Shown here one piece after another: positions 8,270 to 16,477 of a stretch of 58,982 nt of DNA. The notes beneath the pieces were generated by a model. That model searched no databases. It saw nothing but the letters and a program-made list of their open reading frames with translations, and was not told the origin of the DNA. Both the position numbers and the translations under genes were made by a program. Origin of the DNA: an uncultured Lachnospiraceae bacterium. GTDB taxonomy: Bacteria; Bacillota; Clostridia; Lachnospirales; Lachnospiraceae. The stretch spans positions 1-58,982 of the forward strand of contig CAMWXE010000027.1 in assembly GCA_947178145.1 (NCBI GenBank), read 5' to 3'. Every line of letters starts with the position of its first letter. Positions within the stretch are counted from its first letter, which is position 1.

Positions 8270-8490
8270 AATCCATTGTGGAGATGATCGTCAGGGAAAT
8301 GCGCGCAGGGCGCAGGGGGGAGCAGATTGCGGGGGAATCAGGTGTCGACAGCGAATTTGTGGAGCAGGTCTGCCTCATCTATGTGACGCACCCGGCGTGA
8401 GTTCACAGGGAATTGTCGACAAGATGGAGGCCAGCGCATTGTTTGAGCGGAAGGAATCAATGCGCAAAAACGGGGCAGGAATTTATGATT
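8270..8490 (+). pseudogene. Frameshifted C-terminal fragment, probably of an Rpn-type transposase/nuclease
   Basis: Immediately behind the LRR stop a frame reads SIVEMIVREMRAGRRGEQIAG and ends at TGA 8398-8400 after YVTHPA. If one base is skipped at about 8392, the reading continues GVSSQGIVDKMEASALF to TAA 8490. The joined helical, charged tail resembles C-termini of PD-(D/E)XK (Rpn-family) transposase-like proteins common in Lachnospiraceae; this family call is tentative. The catalytic region is absent, so it is a decayed fragment. It overlaps the start of the WYL regulator. Confidence 0.35.
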
Positions 8491-9393
8491 AATCGTCTGT
8501 TAGGAATGATATACATATTGATGAAGCAGGGGACAGTGACCGCCGCGGAGCTGGCGGAGCGCTTTGAGGTCTCTGCCAGAACGATATACCGCGATCTGGA
8601 CACGCTGAGCGCTGCCGGGATACCGGTCTATGCCAGGAAGGGGAAAAACGGCGGAATCTGCCTGACGGAGCAGTTCGTGCTGAATAAGATGCTGATCACG
8701 AAAGAGGAGCAGCAGGAGATCTTATCGGGGCTGATATCGCTGCGGGAGACCAGGGCGGAGGGGGAGGAAAACATTCTGCAAAAACTCGGGGAATTTTTCA
8801 AGACCGATCCGGTTGACTGGCTCGCTATCGACTTGTCTGACTGGAGCGGGAGCAGAAAGCAGCTCTACGAAAATATCAAAAACGCGATATTGGCGCGGCG
8901 GATGATTCAGTTTGACTATTACGGGCGGAACGGACAGATGAGCCGGCGCACTGTCGAGCCGGTACAGCTGCTTTTTAAGGAATACACGTGGTATCTCAAA
9001 GCCTTTTGCAGGGAGCGGAATGCGTGGCGGACGTTTAAGCTTTTTCGCATGAAAAGACTTGAAGTGATGGACGAAATATTTATACCGCGAAAGGCGTGTA
9101 TTTATGAGGAGAGAGATCCGGACGAGCCGTTTACATTGATTGACATCTGGATTGACAAAAAGGAAGCTTACCGGATTTATGACCGGTTTGAGGAGGACGA
9201 GATTGAAATCCTGCCGGACGGAAATTTTATGGTGCATATGCACGCCAGCGTGGACGACTGGGTGTATGGTGTGATTCTGGGATTCGGGCCATCGGCGGAG
9301 GTGATTGCGCCGGACGGGATCAGGAAGGAAATCAGAAGGCGCATCCGGGATATGGCGGAGCGGTACTACAGCAGCGAGGAGGAAGGAATATGA
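8485..9393 (+). CDS. HTH and WYL-domain transcriptional regulator (YafY type)
   Basis: Start chosen at ATG 8485 after GGGGCAGGA; upstream in-frame codons belong to the transposase remnant. The product has 302 residues. Residues 1-60 are an HTH_11 domain (TAAELAERFEVSARTIYRDLDTL), residues ~130-215 the WYL ligand-sensing domain (RRTVEPVQLLFKEYTWYLKAF), then a WCX C-terminal extension. WYL regulators sense small ligands or nucleic acid and often control neighbouring genes. It overlaps the BspA-like gene by four bases (ATGA), so the two are cotranslated and probably act together or are coregulated. Confidence 0.9.
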   Translation: MINRLLGMIYILMKQGTVTAAELAERFEVSARTIYRDLDTLSAAGIPVYARKGKNGGICLTEQFVLNKMLITKEEQQEILSGLISLRETRAEGEENILQKLGEFFKTDPVDWLAIDLSDWSGSRKQLYENIKNAILARRMIQFDYYGRNGQMSRRTVEPVQLLFKEYTWYLKAFCRERNAWRTFKLFRMKRLEVMDEIFIPRKACIYEERDPDEPFTLIDIWIDKKEAYRIYDRFEEDEIEILPDGNFMVHMHASVDDWVYGVILGFGPSAEVIAPDGIRKEIRRRIRDMAERYYSSEEEGI

Positions 9394-11204
9394 GAGAGGA
9401 AACAGTAGATTACGAAAATAGTTCACAGAGGGATAAAAAGGCTGTTCTGGAGCATGCGGTACTCACCAAATCTCCAGAGGAGATTTCAATGCTATACAGG
9501 CAGCTTGGACAGGTCGAAAATTCCGCGCGGGCGCTTGCACTTGCCTGTCGCTTCCGGGGACTGGAGTATGTTAAGGTACTTGTCGAGGGCGGTGCAAAGT
9601 TCGCATACAAACATCTTGAGGATGAAAGTGGATATTTTATAGAATATAAATATTGGCTGGCACCTTTGGAGATGAACGGCACACTGCGCACAGCTTTTTT
9701 TCTCAATCATACAGATGCTTGTTTTACAAACGCGGTTACAACCGGGGACAGGAGAATCGATGTGCTGCATATGGAACAGCGTGTTGAGATTGTGAAGTAT
9801 CTGTATGAAAACCGCGAGAAGGTTTGTCTGGACGCAGGAGAGCTGCTCTACTATGCGATTATGAGTGGCAGCAAACGAATTACCAGAGTTCTCAAAGAGT
9901 TTGGCGTGAAATTTACAGAGCATCGGATCAAAGAGATCACGGAAAACGGGCTTAGCTATGAGTGGCAGGAGTTTTGTTCTATGTTGGGCCACCTGGGAGA
10001 CGAGGAAGTTTTTGAAGTAGTTGACACCATCGTCAGGGAAATTGGCGGAAAATCGCTTTATTACACGGACTCCGTCTATTGGGGAAATTATAGCACTTAT
10101 CAGAAACAGTTTCGTTTTTACAAGCCCGAATTTTTCCGATTAATCCTCGAACACTTCAACCAGAAGAAAATGAATAAGACAAAGCTGATGAAAGGTGTGA
10201 TCAACCAAAACAGTGTGGCGTGCCTCGAGATTTGTGCGGAAAAGGGCTGGCTTGCGATGCCGAAAAAGCGCGATGAGATGATCAGGTATGCTTCGGAAAA
10301 CGACAAGCCCGAATGTTCCGCGTGGCTGCTGGATTTCAAGAACCGTACAGCTGACTTTGCCGCAGAGCGCGAAAAGGCAGAAAAGAAAATGATGCGGGAG
10401 CTGAATGCCAATCCCAATTCTGTCACGGAATTAAAGAAGATATGGGGCTACGAAAAGTGTGAGGACGGCACAATTGTGATCACGCGATACAAAGGCAGCC
10501 GCACCGAGGTTGAGGTTCCTGAAAAGATCGGCAGCAATATTGTGACACAAATCGGCAGCTGGGCTTTTTCACCGAGAGCGTTACGCCTGAGAATAGAACA
10601 GAGCGAGCTGCGCAGGGAAATCACGCAGATCACATTGCCCAAAACGATATGCGTGGTTGGCGAGAGCGCGTTCGAGGACTGCCAGGCACTGGTGCAGGTC
10701 AATATTCCTGACAGTGTCGTCGAGATAGGAGCGAGAGCATTTTGGGGCTGCAATTGTTTGCGCGCCATTGAGCTGCATGAAGGCGTCACAAAGCTTGGCG
10801 AGGCTGCGTTTGGAGGCTGTGCCCAGTTAGGCGCTATTGAGCTGCCCGAGGGTATCACAGAGATTGGAAACGATACATTTCAAGGCTGTCAATCCCTGAA
10901 GAGTGTGACAATTCCCAAAACCGTTGAGGTAATCCGCAGGTACGCATTTTACGGATGCACTGCATTGGAGACAGTCGTAATTTCTGAGGGCGTAATTGAA
11001 ATCAGACAGCAGGCTTTTGCAAACTGTATCAGTCTGAAAGCGGTTGTGCTTCCCTGTTCGGTTCAGAAAATCAGGAATGATACGTGTAAAGGACAAACAC
11101 CGAAGACAATTTTTGACAATGATACAAAGATAATCGTGACGGTGACACCGAAAAGTTATGCAGAAAAATACTGTAGACGAAACAACATTGCTATGGTCAA
11201 TTGA
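9390..11204 (+). CDS. BspA-like leucine-rich repeat protein with ankyrin-like N-terminal half
   Basis: Protein of 604 residues without signal peptide, predicted cytoplasmic. Residues ~20-330 contain helix pairs reminiscent of ankyrin repeats (ALALACRFRGLEYVKVLVEGGAKFA; LLYYAIMSGSKRITRVLKEFGVKF). Residues ~350-590 contain about seven LRR_5 (BspA) units of 23 residues with the pattern IGxxAFxGCxxLxxVxIPxxV, flanked by a small beta module (GTIVITRYKGSRTEVEVPEKI). BspA units usually occur on secreted proteins; here the lack of export signal and coupling to a WYL regulator suggest an intracellular recognition or scaffold role. Family clear, function unknown. Confidence 0.8.
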   Translation: MREETVDYENSSQRDKKAVLEHAVLTKSPEEISMLYRQLGQVENSARALALACRFRGLEYVKVLVEGGAKFAYKHLEDESGYFIEYKYWLAPLEMNGTLRTAFFLNHTDACFTNAVTTGDRRIDVLHMEQRVEIVKYLYENREKVCLDAGELLYYAIMSGSKRITRVLKEFGVKFTEHRIKEITENGLSYEWQEFCSMLGHLGDEEVFEVVDTIVREIGGKSLYYTDSVYWGNYSTYQKQFRFYKPEFFRLILEHFNQKKMNKTKLMKGVINQNSVACLEICAEKGWLAMPKKRDEMIRYASENDKPECSAWLLDFKNRTADFAAEREKAEKKMMRELNANPNSVTELKKIWGYEKCEDGTIVITRYKGSRTEVEVPEKIGSNIVTQIGSWAFSPRALRLRIEQSELRREITQITLPKTICVVGESAFEDCQALVQVNIPDSVVEIGARAFWGCNCLRAIELHEGVTKLGEAAFGGCAQLGAIELPEGITEIGNDTFQGCQSLKSVTIPKTVEVIRRYAFYGCTALETVVISEGVIEIRQQAFANCISLKAVVLPCSVQKIRNDTCKGQTPKTIFDNDTKIIVTVTPKSYAEKYCRRNNIAMVN

Positions 11205-11305
11205 TGGATAAACCGCAGAGTGCATAATACATCAGTCTGCAGGGAACATTGTATAAAATGGTCTGGATAAACAATGTCATTCGATTGAGAAGAGACATAA
11301 AAAAA

Positions 11306-11335
11306 TTGGAATATGACACACAGATGTCATATTAT
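11306..11335 (+). promoter_or_regulatory. Promoter with palindromic operator in its spacer
   Basis: TTGGAA (11306-11311), 18-base spacer, TATTAT (11330-11335). The spacer is nearly filled by a perfect inverted repeat, AATATGACA (11310-11318) and TGTCATATT (11325-11333) separated by six bases. A dimeric repressor of MarR/TetR/GntR type bound here would block the promoter. It drives the VOC protein and probably the Fpg-like gene. No candidate repressor gene lies adjacent. Confidence 0.45.
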
Positions 11336-11446
11336 GTATGGTATCATGTCTGTAAATTGATACAAATTATTGTGAAAGCCTAATTTAGAAAAGCCATTTT
11401 ATCGGCAGTGCGGGGGGCGGCACGGATGTCTAAGGAGGAAGCGGAC

Positions 11447-11911
11447 ATGTATACATACGGAAGCATTTATCTGATTGCAAAGGATTTTGACAAAAGCATT
11501 TCCTTTTACAGGGCATTGTTTGAGAGAGATGTCCTGAACCAGAACAAAAACCGTTTTGCAGTATTTGACATAAACGGACTGACGCTCTCCATCATGAATG
11601 GAACATTTGACAGGGAGCATTCAGATGAGGTGGTCACGAAAGGGGAGCACTGTGCTCTGTACGACGACTATGCGCCGATTATTGAGGCACCGAATTGCGG
11701 AAAAGTGGTTATCAATCTCAGCATAGATGATCTGAGGGCAGAGTATGAGCGGATTGAGTCCCTTAATATTGCAGCGGACCTGACAAAGATCCGCTACATC
11801 AACGCAGGGAATCCCTACTATTATTTCTGTCTGAAAGACCCCGACGGCAACACGATTGAGATTACAGGGAATTATGAGGGAGAGGTGCATGAGAATGAAT
11901 GTTCAAAATAA
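11447..11911 (+). CDS. VOC (glyoxalase/bleomycin-resistance/dioxygenase) family protein
   Basis: Start at ATG 11447, eight bases after AAGGAGGAAGC. The product has 154 residues with two beta-alpha-beta-beta-beta modules: IYLIAKDFDKSISFYRALF at the N-terminus and YYYFCLKDPDGNTIEITG at the C-terminus. The conserved C-terminal Glu of the metal site is in NTIEI; the first-module metal His is not evident, so it may be non-catalytic or bind a ligand. It is followed after 66 bases by the Fpg-like gene, possibly in one transcript. Confidence 0.82.
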   Translation: MYTYGSIYLIAKDFDKSISFYRALFERDVLNQNKNRFAVFDINGLTLSIMNGTFDREHSDEVVTKGEHCALYDDYAPIIEAPNCGKVVINLSIDDLRAEYERIESLNIAADLTKIRYINAGNPYYYFCLKDPDGNTIEITGNYEGEVHENECSK

Positions 11912-11977
11912 TGCTGGCGTGTGTAGCCGAACAGGCTGTTTCACATGCGCAGACAACAGACACGGAGGAGAACGATT

Positions 11978-12802
11978 ATGCTGGAATTGCCGGAAAGCTG
12001 TACAATAGCAAACCAAATCAAAGAACACCTGACAGGGAAAATCATCAGTTACATTGAAGTGCTGCAGACACCGCACAAATTTGCATTTTTTAGCGGCGAG
12101 AGGGACAAGTATGAGGAGTATCTGGAGGGGCAGACCATTACCGGAGCGGTCTTTCAGGGCGGAATGGTGCAGATTGACACGGAGGACTGCATGATTGTAT
12201 TGAACGACGGCGCGTATCCGAAGTACTGCGAGGACAAAAAGAAATTCCCCAAAAAACACCAGTTTGCGATACATTTTGACGATGAGACAGGAATCTTTGT
12301 GTCGATTCAAATGTATGGGGGGATTACCATATTCCCCAGAGGAGCATGCACAGACGGTTTTTACATCTCATCGAGCACAAAACCCAATCCGCTGACAGAC
12401 GGATTTACATTTGACTATTTCAAGTCACTTTATACAAAGGCAGGCAAGAAGCTGTCAGCCAAGGCATTTCTTGCGACGCAGCAGCGCATACCGGGACTTG
12501 GAAACGGCGTGCTGCAGGACATTTTGTGGGATGCCTGCATCGATCCGCGTTTCCCGATGCAGGAGGCGTCGGAGGAGGATTTTCACGCCTTGTATGATTC
12601 TGTCAATAAAATCATCAAAGAGATGACAGCAAAGGGAGGACGCAACACTGAGAGAGACCTCTTCGGACAAAAAGGAAACTATGTCACGCAGCTGAGTAAA
12701 AATTCATTAAACGAACCCTGTATGCGGTGTGGGTACGAGATTCACAAGGCAAACTATATGGGAGGGACGATTTATTTCTGCGAGCACTGCCAGAGGCGGT
12801 AG
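11978..12802 (+). CDS. Fpg/Nei-like DNA glycosylase homologue lacking the N-terminal proline
   Basis: Start at ATG 11978 after CGGAGGAG; 274 residues. The fold is that of the Fpg/Nei family: N-terminal MLELPES, H2TH helices around QQRIPGLGNGVLQDILWDA (~165-185), and a C-terminal zinc finger CMRCGYEIHKANY...FCEHCQ (C-x2-C-x16-C-x2-C). In MutM and Nei the mature N-terminus is Pro-Glu, and Pro is the Schiff-base nucleophile; here the position is Leu while the Glu is kept. The N-terminal amine of another residue can serve in some relatives (Val in NEIL3), so activity is possible but not assured. A terminator follows the gene. Confidence 0.8.
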   Translation: MLELPESCTIANQIKEHLTGKIISYIEVLQTPHKFAFFSGERDKYEEYLEGQTITGAVFQGGMVQIDTEDCMIVLNDGAYPKYCEDKKKFPKKHQFAIHFDDETGIFVSIQMYGGITIFPRGACTDGFYISSSTKPNPLTDGFTFDYFKSLYTKAGKKLSAKAFLATQQRIPGLGNGVLQDILWDACIDPRFPMQEASEEDFHALYDSVNKIIKEMTAKGGRNTERDLFGQKGNYVTQLSKNSLNEPCMRCGYEIHKANYMGGTIYFCEHCQRR

Positions 12803-12839
12803 AGCGGGAGCAGCAATCATAAGGCAATATAGAAATGAG

Positions 12840-12867
12840 AAGACAGGGCAATCGTTTCTGTCTTTTT
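12840..12867 (+). terminator. Terminator after the Fpg-like gene
   Basis: AAGACAG (12840-12846) and CTGTCTT (12858-12864) flank an 11-base loop and run into TTTTT. Confidence 0.65.
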
Positions 12868-12934
12868 ATCGTACAGTCACAGGCGCTCGATAAATCTCAT
12901 GCAGAGGGAATTCAGCCCAGGACCTTTTCTTGAT

Positions 12935-12963
12935 TTGAAATCTAAGGGAGAGAATGATATAAT
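12935..12963 (+). promoter_or_regulatory. Sigma-A promoter of the 13013 lipoprotein gene
   Basis: TTGAAA (12935-12940), 17-base spacer, perfect TATAAT (12958-12963), 50 bases before the start codon. Confidence 0.75.
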
Positions 12964-13012
12964 AGATTCGGTAAGTCCAAAGACCTGCCGCATATAGAAA
13001 AGGGGGATTCCA

Positions 13013-13792
13013 ATGAAAAAATCAAGTGCTGTGATGCTGCTTTTGTCTGTTTTGCTCTGCTGTCTTCTGTCAGGATGTGCAGACTTACTGAAAAGTGAGG
13101 AAATGGACGAGGAGGCAGCGCGTTTAATCAATGCGTTAAATGAGAACGATGCTGACCAGATCTTTCAATCCATGTATCCAGGTGTTGTTACCCGGGAGGA
13201 ATTTGACGAGTCCTATGAGTCTGTCCGTCAGCTATGGGAACAATCTGACGACTACACCATGAAACGAAAGTCCATCAACACGAAAAAGAATTTTAATAAA
13301 TCCGGGGATTCTCTCGTCTGCCAGGCACAGTATTACGTCTATACCCAGAATCAGGAGTACACGATCACGCTGACCCATCTGTCTGACAACAACGGAGACG
13401 GGGTGTACCAGTTCAATCTCAACGCCGGAGCGGAGCCTGTGCTGATCAGCGGAGGCGTTACAACTGCCGGAGAGAATTCCGCGCTTCAATGGGGATTGCT
13501 GCTTCTCAGCGTGCTGTCCTATCTCTTTATTATTGTCACGGAAGTCGACATTCTTCGGAAACGTCCCAGGCTGTTTGGAGTGTGGGCCGCGGCAGCGCTG
13601 ACTTTTATGGGCTTTTCGATACAGGTATCGCCTTCCAATTTTCATGTAGGTGGAAACGTGAGCTGGTTTATCCTGTCTGCTTTTAGAATTTACAGCGGCG
13701 GCAGGCGGAATTTTATTTTTGCACTTCCCGTGGGGGCCATTGTCTACTGGTGCCTGCGAAAAAAGCTGTTGTCTCAAAAGTGCAGGATATGA
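13013..13792 (+). CDS. Lipoprotein with C-terminal membrane segments, unknown function
   Basis: Product of 259 residues. Residues 1-23 form a lipoprotein signal ending in the lipobox LLSGC. Residues ~30-140 form an extracytoplasmic domain of DUF4878/NTF2-like appearance (LINALNENDADQIFQSMYPGVV...). Residues ~160-255 contain three to four hydrophobic segments, so the chain is anchored at both ends. AAAGGGGG precedes ATG 13013 and a strong promoter lies just upstream. It is followed by the EamA transporter after 55 bases. The mix of lipobox and polytopic tail is unusual; the function is not recognised. Confidence 0.65.
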   Translation: MKKSSAVMLLLSVLLCCLLSGCADLLKSEEMDEEAARLINALNENDADQIFQSMYPGVVTREEFDESYESVRQLWEQSDDYTMKRKSINTKKNFNKSGDSLVCQAQYYVYTQNQEYTITLTHLSDNNGDGVYQFNLNAGAEPVLISGGVTTAGENSALQWGLLLLSVLSYLFIIVTEVDILRKRPRLFGVWAAAALTFMGFSIQVSPSNFHVGGNVSWFILSAFRIYSGGRRNFIFALPVGAIVYWCLRKKLLSQKCRI

Positions 13793-13847
13793 AATTGAGG
13801 CTACAGATGGATGAAAACGGATAAAATATGATAAGTGGGAAACGAAG

Positions 13848-14759
13848 ATGATGAACAGATATATACTTAGGCAGTCTGTAATTTTATTCATGGCTGCCAC
13901 AATATGGGGATTTGCGTTTGTCGCGCAGAGTGTGGGAATGGATTATGTGGGTCCCTACACTTTTATCGCGGCGCGGAATGTGGTTGCATTGACGGTTCTG
14001 CTGCCATGGCTGGCGTTCCTGGAGAGAAGCCATAGGAAAAAGGGCGGACAGCGGCAGAGAGGCGACAGGAAAGCATTGATATTCGGAGGCATATGCTGCG
14101 GCATATGCCTGTTTGCCGCGAGTGTGCTGCAGCAGGTCGGCGTGCAGTATACGACAGTGGGAAAGGCGGGATTTATCACTGCAATGTATCTGGTGCTCGT
14201 GCCTGTTTTTGGAATCTTTTTGAATAAGAAAACAGGTGCAAAGGTGTGGATTGCAGTGGTGCTTGCATCGATGGGGCTCTATCTCCTGTGCATCACAAAA
14301 GGGGATTTTCGTCTGCAAAAAGGCGATATCTACATTTTTGGCTGCGCGGTGGTGTTTGCCCTGCACATTCTGGTTGTGGACCATTTTTCACCGCTGGTGG
14401 ACGGTGTGAAGCTCTCCTGTGTGCAGATTTTGACCAATGCAGTGCTGGGGACGGTTATGATGTTTTTCAAAGAGCAGCCGGACGCTGGGGATGTGTTTGC
14501 AGCGTGGCTTCCGATTGTGTACGCAGGTGCGCTTTCAAGCGGTGTGGGGTACACTTTCCAGATTATTGGTCAGAAAGGCATGAATCCCACGGCGGCATCG
14601 CTGATTCTGAGTCTGGAATCTGTTATTTCTGTTCTGGCGGGCTGGGTGCTTTTGCATCAGACACTGACCATGCGGGAACTGGCAGGATGCGCGCTGGCGT
14701 TTGCGGCAATCATCCTTGTGCAGCTGCCAGGGAAACGGGATTTGAAATCAAAGGCCTGA
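13848..14759 (+). CDS. EamA-family (DMT superfamily) transporter
   Basis: Inner-membrane protein of 303 residues with ten hydrophobic segments in two EamA repeats. Typical markers are ATIWGFAFVAQ near residue 13-23, GVQYTTVGKAGFITAMYLVLVPVFG in the first repeat, and AASLILSLESVISVLAGW in the second. Family members export metabolites or amino acids; specificity cannot be read from the sequence. A hydrophilic insert (RSHRKKGGQRQRGDRK) sits between helices 2 and 3. The last codons lie inside a 14-bp triplicated repeat. Confidence 0.88.
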   Translation: MMNRYILRQSVILFMAATIWGFAFVAQSVGMDYVGPYTFIAARNVVALTVLLPWLAFLERSHRKKGGQRQRGDRKALIFGGICCGICLFAASVLQQVGVQYTTVGKAGFITAMYLVLVPVFGIFLNKKTGAKVWIAVVLASMGLYLLCITKGDFRLQKGDIYIFGCAVVFALHILVVDHFSPLVDGVKLSCVQILTNAVLGTVMMFFKEQPDAGDVFAAWLPIVYAGALSSGVGYTFQIIGQKGMNPTAASLILSLESVISVLAGWVLLHQTLTMRELAGCALAFAAIILVQLPGKRDLKSKA

Positions 14760-14781
14760 AATCAAAGACTTGAAATCAAAG
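14743..14781 (+). repeat. Three tandem copies of a 14-bp unit across the EamA stop codon
   Basis: TGAAATCAAAG begins at 14743, 14757 and 14771, giving period 14 with two variable bases (GGC/GAC) per unit. Copy 1 and part of copy 2 are coding, the stop TGA is in copy 2, and copy 3 provides the -35 of the next promoter. Confidence 0.85.
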
Positions 14782-14798
14782 TAAAAATATTCTATACT
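14770..14798 (+). promoter_or_regulatory. Sigma-A promoter of the chemoreceptor gene
   Basis: TTGAAA (14770-14775), 17-base spacer, TATACT (14793-14798). The -10 element is the left half of a near-perfect palindrome TATACTTGAAGTATA (14793-14807), a possible operator. Confidence 0.7.
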
Positions 14799-14836
14799 TG
14801 AAGTATATCAGGATACAGGCAGGGGGATTAATACTT

Positions 14837-16183
14837 ATGGAGAACAAAACAAACAAGAAAGTTTCCGTTATCGTAACCATCAATATTTTTATGTTTCTGA
14901 TTCTTGCAATCGCGTTTTCGATCAATAATGTCATATCCTGCATAATGATGGAAAAAGAGGTTGTGAGAGTCGCCGGAATCACCATGGCGGAGGCGCGGTC
15001 ACAGATTATCGGTACAGTCAGGACGACAACGATTGTGAGCCTTACCGTGGGGATTATCGCGCTCATTTTACTGGCGCTGCTCATGGAAATTCTTCTGGTG
15101 ATGCCGCTCAAAAAGACAGTGACGGAGATTCGCCGGATCGCGCACTATGATCTGACCGAGGGAGGAATGGCAAAGGTGCGTGCCATGACGACGAGAAAGG
15201 ATGAGATTGGCAGCATCAGCAGAAATACGGTTCTGATGTTTGACAATCTGCGCACCATTGTCAGGCAGATCGAGCAGTCCTCAACCGCACTTTCCAGTAA
15301 TGCGGGTACGCTTGCGGATCAGACGATGCAGCTGCGGCGTTCGTCGGATGAGATCAGCACGACGATGAACGATCTGAGCAATGCTGCGATGTCGCAGGCG
15401 GGCGATACGACGACCAGCGCGAACGAGGTTGCAAAGCTTGACGCACTGATCGTGAATAATCTCAGTGATACGGAGAATCTCAGAAGCAACGCGGACGAGA
15501 TGGACAGAGTGAAAAACAATGGCCTTGCTGCGATAAAGGACTTGATTGAAAAGACAGCAAGAAGCCGCGAGAGTGTTGCCATTGTGCGGGAAGCGATGCA
15601 GCAGAACAATGAGCAGGCACAGAAGATTGAGGCTACAAGCCAGAAGATTAACGACATTGCGGACCAGACAAACCTGCTTTCGCTCAATGCTGCGATTGAG
15701 GCAGCAAGGGCAGGGGAAGCGGGAAGAGGCTTTGCAGTCGTCGCGGAGGAAATCAGGGGGCTTGCGGAGGAGACCAACAACCTGACAAACGAGATTGGTG
15801 TGATTATTCAGGAGCTTTTGGAAAAGACTGCCGATGCGACGCAGAATATGGAGCACATGGAAAAGATTTTTGAGGAGCAGGAGCGCAGTGTTGGGGACAC
15901 GAAGGAGAATTTTATCCAGATCGAGCAGTGTCTTGAGAGTGTACAGGCAAGTGTCGGCACGCTCTATGAGTCCAGCAGCAACATGACAGGCAGCAAAGAG
16001 ATTATCGTGGAGATGATAGAAGGAATATCGGCGACCTCGCAGGAGAATGCGGCAGGGAGCGAGGAAGTGCTGGCAGCAGTGGAGACTCAGGACAGCGTTA
16101 TTGCAGATATCACAGGCATGACGCAGAATCTGTCGGCGGTTGCGGAGGAACTGATGGAGCAGGCGCACAAGTTCAGTCTTTGA
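14837..16183 (+). CDS. Methyl-accepting chemotaxis protein with minimal sensor region
   Basis: Start at ATG 14837 after GCAGGGGG; 448 residues. Transmembrane helix 1 spans ~11-36 and helix 2 ~72-95, leaving a loop of only ~35 residues outside, too short for a ligand-binding domain. HAMP follows ([22 protein letters not shown]), then the signalling helices with the hairpin tip [31 protein letters not shown] near residue 280. It would report to CheA/CheW encoded elsewhere, possibly sensing membrane state or a partner protein. It is a single-gene unit with its own promoter. Confidence 0.92.
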   Translation: MENKTNKKVSVIVTINIFMFLILAIAFSINNVISCIMMEKEVVRVAGITMAEARSQIIGTVRTTTIVSLTVGIIALILLALLMEILLVMPLKKTVTEIRRIAHYDLTEGGMAKVRAMTTRKDEIGSISRNTVLMFDNLRTIVRQIEQSSTALSSNAGTLADQTMQLRRSSDEISTTMNDLSNAAMSQAGDTTTSANEVAKLDALIVNNLSDTENLRSNADEMDRVKNNGLAAIKDLIEKTARSRESVAIVREAMQQNNEQAQKIEATSQKINDIADQTNLLSLNAAIEAARAGEAGRGFAVVAEEIRGLAEETNNLTNEIGVIIQELLEKTADATQNMEHMEKIFEEQERSVGDTKENFIQIEQCLESVQASVGTLYESSSNMTGSKEIIVEMIEGISATSQENAAGSEEVLAAVETQDSVIADITGMTQNLSAVAEELMEQAHKFSL

Positions 16184-16477
16184 TAATTTTTAACCTGCAT
16201 ATATTTTTTGAATCATGACATGGGTATCGACAGATTTATTTTGACAAGTACATAATCTGTTCAGAAGTAACTTGTGACAAAGACGTTGTACAATGTTCAA
16301 ATGGGAATTCTTGGGTAATCAGAAGAATATCGCAGGCACAGGGGCTAAGGCAGAAAGCCTTATGCCATCTGATGCCGCAGTTGGGCATTTCGCCGTATCG
16401 GCATTTGACAAGTCAATGTCATGAGTTTTTTACAGTTTTTAACTAAAATTTACAAATATTGGAAAGGACATAATCAG
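16184..16477. other. Intergenic region with a hairpin-rich leader before the aminopeptidase gene
   Basis: No supported gene. GGCTAAGGC (16343-16351) can pair with GCCTT-AT-GCC (16357-16366) across AGAAA, and further GC-rich complements follow to ~16400. A 43-codon ATG frame (16293-16424) lacks a ribosome site and probably reflects chance. The hairpins could form an untranslated leader; no known riboswitch class fits. Confidence 0.3.

Noticed and set aside
16335-16410. Cyclic di-GMP (GEMM) riboswitch
   Set aside because: GGCACAGGGG resembles part of the motif, but the following conserved blocks and tetraloop/receptor arrangement are absent.
16293-16424. 43-codon ATG frame before the aminopeptidase gene
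   Set aside because: No ribosome site, no recognisable protein pattern, and it overlaps a hairpin-rich leader.
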